Source: Spirochaetota bacterium (lineage in GTDB: Bacteria; Spirochaetota; Spirochaetia; Treponematales; UBA12059). From it: a stretch of 64,000 nt of DNA. The notes below the pieces were generated by a model, which did no database searches, was not told the DNA's origin, and saw nothing but the letters and a program-made list of their open reading frames with translations. Each line of letters starts with the position of its first letter. Positions within the stretch are counted from its first letter, which is position 1. The stretch is taken from contig JADFDI010000001.1 of NCBI GenBank assembly GCA_018262985.1, positions 513,027 to 577,026 of the forward strand, read 5' to 3'. A program made the translations under genes and the position numbers. This document shows, piece after piece, positions 59,166 to 64,000 of the stretch.

Positions 59166-61238
59166 TCAGTAATCCGGCATGCCGGCCAGCACCAGGACCT
59201 CGGAGCAGGCCGCGGCCAGGGCGCGGGCGCCGATGAACGCGGCGCGGGAGAGGGCGGTGAGCGCCGCTTCGTCCTCGGTGCCGAAAACGGCGTCGACGGC
59301 CGGCGCCGTCCCTTCGCCGGGCCGGACCAAGGCAAGGGCGCCCGTCGCCGCCACGGCCAGGAAGGACCCGTCCGGCGACCAGGCCAGGGTCGGCGTTCCC
59401 TCCGCGAGGAAGGGCGCGGTCGCCGGCCCCAACGCCCCGACCGGGATCGGCGCGGCCGAACAGTCGATGAAGGCCACCGAGTCCGATACCGGACAGGCGA
59501 CCGCGAGCAGGGTGCCCTCGGGCGCGAATTCGAGGTCCGCGGGCCCGTCGAGGGCCGGAAACGCCGCCTTCCGGATTTCGCCGCGCCAGGCGAGCCCCGC
59601 GACGGAAGCCTCGAGCAGGACCACCGCGTCGGAATCGGCGGCCGACAGCGCCGCGAGCGAACCGTCCGCGGAGACCGCGAGGTCCTTGAGCGAGGCCAGG
59701 GTGCCCGACGGCGTCGCGTCGAGGGCGAGCGTCGCGTCGGGGAACCAGGCCCCGCCCGAGCGGGCGAAACGGTAGACGACGCGGTCGGCGGCCGAGAGCG
59801 CGTAGAGCGACTCGCCGTCCGGCGCGAAGGCGAGGCCGCGGACGTAGCCGAAGCCGGGAGGCGCTCCCGTGGAGCCGTCGACGCTCCAGGGCGTCCCGAA
59901 CGACCCGTCCGGGAGGATCTCGCAGGCCCAGAGCCAGGAACCCTGCTCGTTGCCGGCCGCCAGGAAGCGCCCGTCCGGCGAGAGGGCCAGCGCGGTCGCC
60001 TTGCGGGCCGTGCCCGCGGCGCGGAGCGGCAGGACGGCGCCCGGCCGCGGCTCGCCGTCGCCCGAATCCACCCAGATTTCCAGGGTCGTCGCGATGGCCC
60101 CCGCGCCCAGGGCCAGGAGCCGGCCCTCGGCGCCCGACGCCGCCAGCGCGAGGTCCGGGAACGCCGCGCTCCCGGGCTCCGTGAAGGCATCCGCGCGGGC
60201 GCGCAAGGCCCACGCGCCGCTCCGCGCCGGCAGGAAGATGGAATAGGGCAGGGTGCCCGCGCCGGCCGCGTCCTCCGCGAACGCCGCGAGGTCGAGCGCG
60301 CCGGAGGCGGACAAACCGCGAAGGTCGATGGAGGCGGGCGTGCCCTCGGCCACCCGGGCGCCGCGTTCGTACCAGAGAGCGCGCGCGACCGCGCCGCCGA
60401 GGCCCGCGTCCACCACGAAGGGGAAGCCGAGCGCCGCGCCCCGCGAGCGCGCGAACGGCGCGACGGGCAAGGGATCGCGGGGGCGCAGCGCCAGGACGAG
60501 GGTGCAGGCGGCCGAGGCGACGTCCACCGAGACCGCGGCGGAACTCGTCCTCCCCGCCAGTATCCTCACCACGTGCGCGCCGCCCCCGACGCGGATATCC
60601 CCGCTCACGAGGGTCAACGAGAGCAGATAGTAGCCCGCTTCGAGAGGCGCGGCGGAGACCGGCGGCGTCCCGAGCGGCAGTTCCCACGCGGCGGCCGCAA
60701 GACCGGCCGGATCCGTCAGCGCGACCGACCAGACGGAGCCCGGAGCCGTCTCGGGCGGGGCCTCCAGCGCGAGCTCGAAGGCGCCCGGGCCCGGCGGCGG
60801 CGACAGCTCGATGGCGACCGTCGCCCCCGCCACCGGGTCCACGGACGCCTCGCCCGAACCCGAAAGGAACTCGAGGCCTTCCGCGTCGAAGGCTCGCGCC
60901 GTGAACGACCAGGCCCCCGCGGCGAGCGACGCCGTCAGGGACGAGCCCGAGCTTTCCCCGGAATAGCGCGCGGTCCCCGGCCCTAGTCCCTCCACGAGCA
61001 CCCGCGCCACAGCCGGCTCGGGCCCGTACACCGCGCCGCGCGACGCGGCCAAGGCCGCCCCGTCGGCCTCCGTCGCGATTTCCACGTCGAAAGGCGATTT
61101 TTCCTCGAACGCGAAGCGCACCGCCGCGCGGGCCTCCTCGAGGGCCGGCCCTCCGCAGGATCCGAACAGGACGCCCGCCGCCGCCAGCGCGGCCCGGATC
61201 GCGGGATTCCGCCCCGCCCTTCGTGAAAACAGGTGCAT
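59166..61238 (-). CDS. Lipoprotein with C-terminal beta-propeller-like repeats
   Basis: A 690-residue protein with signal peptide and lipobox VLFGSC (Cys near 29). The first half (about 40-400) is made of Ig-like beta-sandwich blocks. The second half has repeated WD40/YVTN-like strands: ATALALSPDGRFLAAGNEQG, VRGLAFAPDGESLYALSAAD, LKDLAVSADGSLAALSAADS, DLEFAPEGTLLAVACPVSDS and TLAWSPDGSFLAVAATGALA. It is probably surface-displayed and binding; no ligand is known. GGGAGG lies 5 nt before ATG 61238. It diverges from the large surface protein gene. Confidence 0.8.
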   Translation of the reverse strand: MHLFSRRAGRNPAIRAALAAAGVLFGSCGGPALEEARAAVRFAFEEKSPFDVEIATEADGAALAASRGAVYGPEPAVARVLVEGLGPGTARYSGESSGSSLTASLAAGAWSFTARAFDAEGLEFLSGSGEASVDPVAGATVAIELSPPPGPGAFELALEAPPETAPGSVWSVALTDPAGLAAAAWELPLGTPPVSAAPLEAGYYLLSLTLVSGDIRVGGGAHVVRILAGRTSSAAVSVDVASAACTLVLALRPRDPLPVAPFARSRGAALGFPFVVDAGLGGAVARALWYERGARVAEGTPASIDLRGLSASGALDLAAFAEDAAGAGTLPYSIFLPARSGAWALRARADAFTEPGSAAFPDLALAASGAEGRLLALGAGAIATTLEIWVDSGDGEPRPGAVLPLRAAGTARKATALALSPDGRFLAAGNEQGSWLWACEILPDGSFGTPWSVDGSTGAPPGFGYVRGLAFAPDGESLYALSAADRVVYRFARSGGAWFPDATLALDATPSGTLASLKDLAVSADGSLAALSAADSDAVVLLEASVAGLAWRGEIRKAAFPALDGPADLEFAPEGTLLAVACPVSDSVAFIDCSAAPIPVGALGPATAPFLAEGTPTLAWSPDGSFLAVAATGALALVRPGEGTAPAVDAVFGTEDEAALTALSRAAFIGARALAAACSEVLVLAGMPDY

Positions 61239-61436
61239 GCCCACCTCCCTTTTCCGTCCCACCGCCGGAGAAGCGGCGCCGCGCTTGCGCCGCGCCTTCG
61301 CAAAACCCGCGATTCGTCGGCGGCAGCCTTGAGACCTCCCTCCGGTCCGCCGAAATTCGAGGAGCGTCCCCCCGTCCGATCGCCCGGGAGGGGACCGCAT
61401 TCCGGTCCGCCCCGTGGAAGTCCGCCAGCCGGGCTA

Positions 61437-61442
61437 TATAAT
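61437..61442 (+). promoter_or_regulatory. -10 (TATAAT) of the large surface protein gene
   Basis: A perfect TATAAT 24 nt upstream of ATG 61467. The -35 region (about 61414-61420) is poor. Confidence 0.5.
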
Positions 61443-61466
61443 GTAGGAACCAGAGGAGTATCCCGC

Positions 61467-64000
61467 ATGTTCCGACCCCTCCCCGCCCGCCGGGCAGACA
61501 CGACCACGACGATCGCGATCTCGGGTAGGGATTGGGGGGAAAAGGCAACTCGGTCGCCTTCGCGCGCGCGGAACGGAGCCTTCCGGAGTCCGGCGGCCTC
61601 CGCCGTCGCCAGGGCCTTGCTCGCGTTGACCATCGTCGCCGCATCGACCGCGGTCGGCGTCCAGGCGCAGAGCGTCACCCGCTACCCCGCGCAACCGGCG
61701 GGCTTCGCCGAGGGCACGCCGTCCACCATGAACTGGCTCGCGAACGCCAACACCGCCGGTTCCGGAGACCAGGACCGGGTCAACGTCGTCTTCTTCGAAA
61801 TTCCGGCCTCGTTCGCCGGCACCCTCTACTTCGCCGTCAAGGATCCGGGAGCCAACGGCTTGGCCAACGACCCCGACTACAACACCTCGGGCACGGCGGT
61901 CGCGACGACCTTCGGGCTCTACGGAGGGTCGGAGGCGCTGAGCGGCGACACGGTCCGCGACGCCATCTACGCCGCGGTCGCGGACGCCAAGCAGGGGACC
62001 CTGCTCGCCTCCTTCTCGCGGACCAACGAGGCCGACCCCACCACGGCGCCGAGCTACGGCTGGGTGTACTTTCCCGGCGTGGGCGCCGACCAGGGCGAGC
62101 TGATCGGGAACAAGCGCTATTTCAAGGTAGTCGTCGACGTCGGCACGGGCGGCACGGTCTACAAGAACGGCTTCCAGCTCGACGTCTCGACCACGAATTC
62201 CGGCGTCCCGACGGGCGTCGAAGGCGCGTACTCCTTCTCGTACGGCGTCTGCCTGATCCTCGAGGACAAGGCCGCCGCGCCCGACGGCACCATCGACTGG
62301 CAGTTCTGGCCCTTCGTGCCCGAGGCGGCGAGCGGCTACGTCGGCGGCCACAACTTCGACGTCGATCCCTTTATAGCCGGCCGGGAGATCGGCCTGTACG
62401 GCTACAACGGCGTGCCGACCTACCTCGGACCCATGACCGCGTCGGGTGACAACGTCCAGGAGGACTCGTACGCGCCCCTGCCCGGGTCTGGGGCCGGCAA
62501 CGTCACCTGGCGGCTCGACGTCGACGAGGGGGATTCGAACGTCACCGGCTCGAACCTCGCCGAATTCTACTACACCCTCTCTCCGGACAACGTCTGGGAC
62601 AACGGCAACGACACCTTCCTCCGCGTCTATTCCGCGTACTACGCGCCGCCGCCGCCGCGCGTGGTCCTCGTGACTCCCGCCGACGGGCAGGCCTTCGCCG
62701 ACGCCTCGGCGCCCTACGACACCGAGCGCGTCACCTTCCAGGTCGCGGACTCGAACGGCGCGCCGCTGCCCTACGTCCGCGACGTCTACGTGACGGTCGA
62801 CAACGGGGCGCTCATCACCGGGACCAGCTCCGGCGCCATCGTCTCGGGCACCGTGCTCATGAGCACCGACGCGGACGGCGCGGGCTGGATCACGATACGC
62901 AGGCCGACGGTCGGCACGGTCAACGTCGCGGCCTACTGGGACGGCACGGGCGGCTCCGACAGCTTCGGCACCGCCTCGATGGCCACCGCGCAGGTGGTAT
63001 TCGTCGCGGAGCCCGCCCCGAGCGCGACGCCGACCCTGTCCTCGAGCGCCGACGCCTCCTTCGTGGTGGGCGACCCGTCGACTCCGATACCGACCCTGTC
63101 CATCGCCGAGGGCAGCGTCGCCACCATCACCGCCGCGTCAGGCATCCGACTGGTGTTGCCGGCGGGGCTCGCCGCGGCCGCCGACTTCGACGCGTCGGTC
63201 ACGACCTTCACGAAGAGCGGAACGGCAGCCGCGAAGGTAGGGGCCCTCTCGGTGGCCGCCGACGTAGCGACCATCACGGTCACGTCGAACTTCGCCGCGG
63301 GCGACACGCTCGTCATCTCCGGCCTCAGGCTGACCAACTTCACGGCCGCGGCCTCGGGCTCGCTCGGGCTCTCGTGGAACGGCGACGCGGTCGCGGACGC
63401 CTCCGATTCCAAAACCTGGACCATCCGCACGGCCGCCCCGTACATCGTCGCGCGCGAGACCTACGACCTCGACGGCGACGGCTTCGTCGACGCGGTCCGC
63501 GTCCTCTTCAACGAGACCGTCAAGGATTCGACCATCGCCGCGGGCGCCGCCGGCTTCACGGTCGAGGGCGCTGGCGCGCTCTCGTTCTCGTCGACCACGA
63601 ACGGCGACGTCGCGGACGACACGGACATCTACCTCGCCTTCGCGGACGGCGTCATCCCCGGCGGCGCGACCCCGCTCGTCTCGTATTCGGCGCTGTACGG
63701 CGACGTCACCGACAACGACGGGACGCCGAACGAGCTGCCCGACCAGGCGCCGGTCCCCGCGGCCGACAAGGTCGCCCCGCGCATCGCGAGCGCCAGGACC
63801 CTCACCACCCAGTCGGTGGAGGTGACCTTCTCCGAACCCGTGGACGATACGAGCCTCGCGACCGCCGATTTCACGCTCGCCGGACTCACCGTCAACACGA
63901 TCGCTTCGGTGAACTCGGGCGCCTCTCCGAACGACGCGGTCGTCATCCTCGCCCTCACGGGCGCGAACCCCGTCACCGCGAGCGGTACCGTCGCCCTCTC
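61467..64000 (+). CDS. Large secreted surface protein with Ig-like/SbsA-like domains, 3' end outside the window
   Basis: The frame is open from ATG 61467 to the window end (about 844 residues visible). GAGGAG lies 8 nt upstream. The signal peptide is unusually long: about 45 polar residues, then a hydrophobic core ALLALTIVAASTAVGVQAQS. A beta-rich domain follows (about 75-390), then a PPPPRVVLVTPADGQAFADA linker, an Ig-like block, and SbsA/bacterial-Ig-like units such as LDGDGFVDAVRVLFNETVKD and TLTTQSVEVTFSEPVDDTSL. These resemble adhesin or S-layer-associated repeats with Ca2+-type DxDxDG loops. Function is not assigned. Confidence 0.8.
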   Translation, partial: MFRPLPARRADTTTTIAISGRDWGEKATRSPSRARNGAFRSPAASAVARALLALTIVAASTAVGVQAQSVTRYPAQPAGFAEGTPSTMNWLANANTAGSGDQDRVNVVFFEIPASFAGTLYFAVKDPGANGLANDPDYNTSGTAVATTFGLYGGSEALSGDTVRDAIYAAVADAKQGTLLASFSRTNEADPTTAPSYGWVYFPGVGADQGELIGNKRYFKVVVDVGTGGTVYKNGFQLDVSTTNSGVPTGVEGAYSFSYGVCLILEDKAAAPDGTIDWQFWPFVPEAASGYVGGHNFDVDPFIAGREIGLYGYNGVPTYLGPMTASGDNVQEDSYAPLPGSGAGNVTWRLDVDEGDSNVTGSNLAEFYYTLSPDNVWDNGNDTFLRVYSAYYAPPPPRVVLVTPADGQAFADASAPYDTERVTFQVADSNGAPLPYVRDVYVTVDNGALITGTSSGAIVSGTVLMSTDADGAGWITIRRPTVGTVNVAAYWDGTGGSDSFGTASMATAQVVFVAEPAPSATPTLSSSADASFVVGDPSTPIPTLSIAEGSVATITAASGIRLVLPAGLAAAADFDASVTTFTKSGTAAAKVGALSVAADVATITVTSNFAAGDTLVISGLRLTNFTAAASGSLGLSWNGDAVADASDSKTWTIRTAAPYIVARETYDLDGDGFVDAVRVLFNETVKDSTIAAGAAGFTVEGAGALSFSSTTNGDVADDTDIYLAFADGVIPGGATPLVSYSALYGDVTDNDGTPNELPDQAPVPAADKVAPRIASARTLTTQSVEVTFSEPVDDTSLATADFTLAGLTVNTIASVNSGASPNDAVVILALTGANPVTASGTVAL

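Overview
The window is a GC-rich (roughly 70 % by eye), densely packed bacterial chromosome segment. Its content suits a free-living, flagellated, chemotactic member of the Spirochaetota: an MCP with a dCache sensor, CheW, FlgM behind a sigma-28-like promoter, HD-GYP signalling, a membrane pyrophosphatase, an M32 carboxypeptidase, and a giant OmpA protein with CHU/FlgD-like repeats. The phylum is inferred from gene content and was not tested by phylogeny. I recognised no tRNA, rRNA, CRISPR array, phage or insertion sequence. Some genes carry a canonical GGAGG site, but at least seven start 7-8 nt after a -10 hexamer and are probably leaderless.

1-10 kb: the start of a metal-binding ABC lipoprotein cut by the window edge, with an operator-like palindrome in its promoter; an MCP; a secreted NlpC/P60-like protein; a secreted protein of unknown function; and a 1354-residue surface protein. 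10-22 kb: murB and cysS diverge; an ECF sigma/anti-sigma operon ends in a transglutaminase-like protein lacking the catalytic Cys; then glyA, a double cyclic-nucleotide-binding regulator, a QueG-like Fe-S protein, cheW and a two-domain methyltransferase. 22-34 kb: a coupled envelope operon ending in recG, an M32 peptidase, a triple zinc-ribbon protein next to a candidate small RNA, a membrane protein, and a ridA/histidine kinase/response regulator operon. 35-43 kb: an HD-GYP protein, a VF530-family protein, an Imm5-like orphan, a mazEF module bracketed by two homologous palindromic repeats, the hppA operon and a radical SAM gene.

43.9-51.1 kb is a complete, translationally coupled histidine operon (hisG-C-B-H-F-[A+I+E fusion]-D) on the minus strand. 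It follows a 31-codon leader peptide with five His in six residues and two terminator hairpins, the layout of a classical his attenuator. 51-64 kb: a PHP-domain nuclease, an AI-2E family permease, a zinc-ribbon membrane protein, rsmI, flgM, a dehydrogenase-fold protein lacking metal ligands, a SpoU methyltransferase, a long-chain acyl-CoA synthetase, a propeller-like lipoprotein, and a large surface protein running off the end.

The strongest points for follow-up are the his attenuator, the repeat-bracketed mazEF module, the set of leaderless promoters, the orphan small-RNA-like unit near 31.7 kb and the HisA-HisI-HisE fusion.
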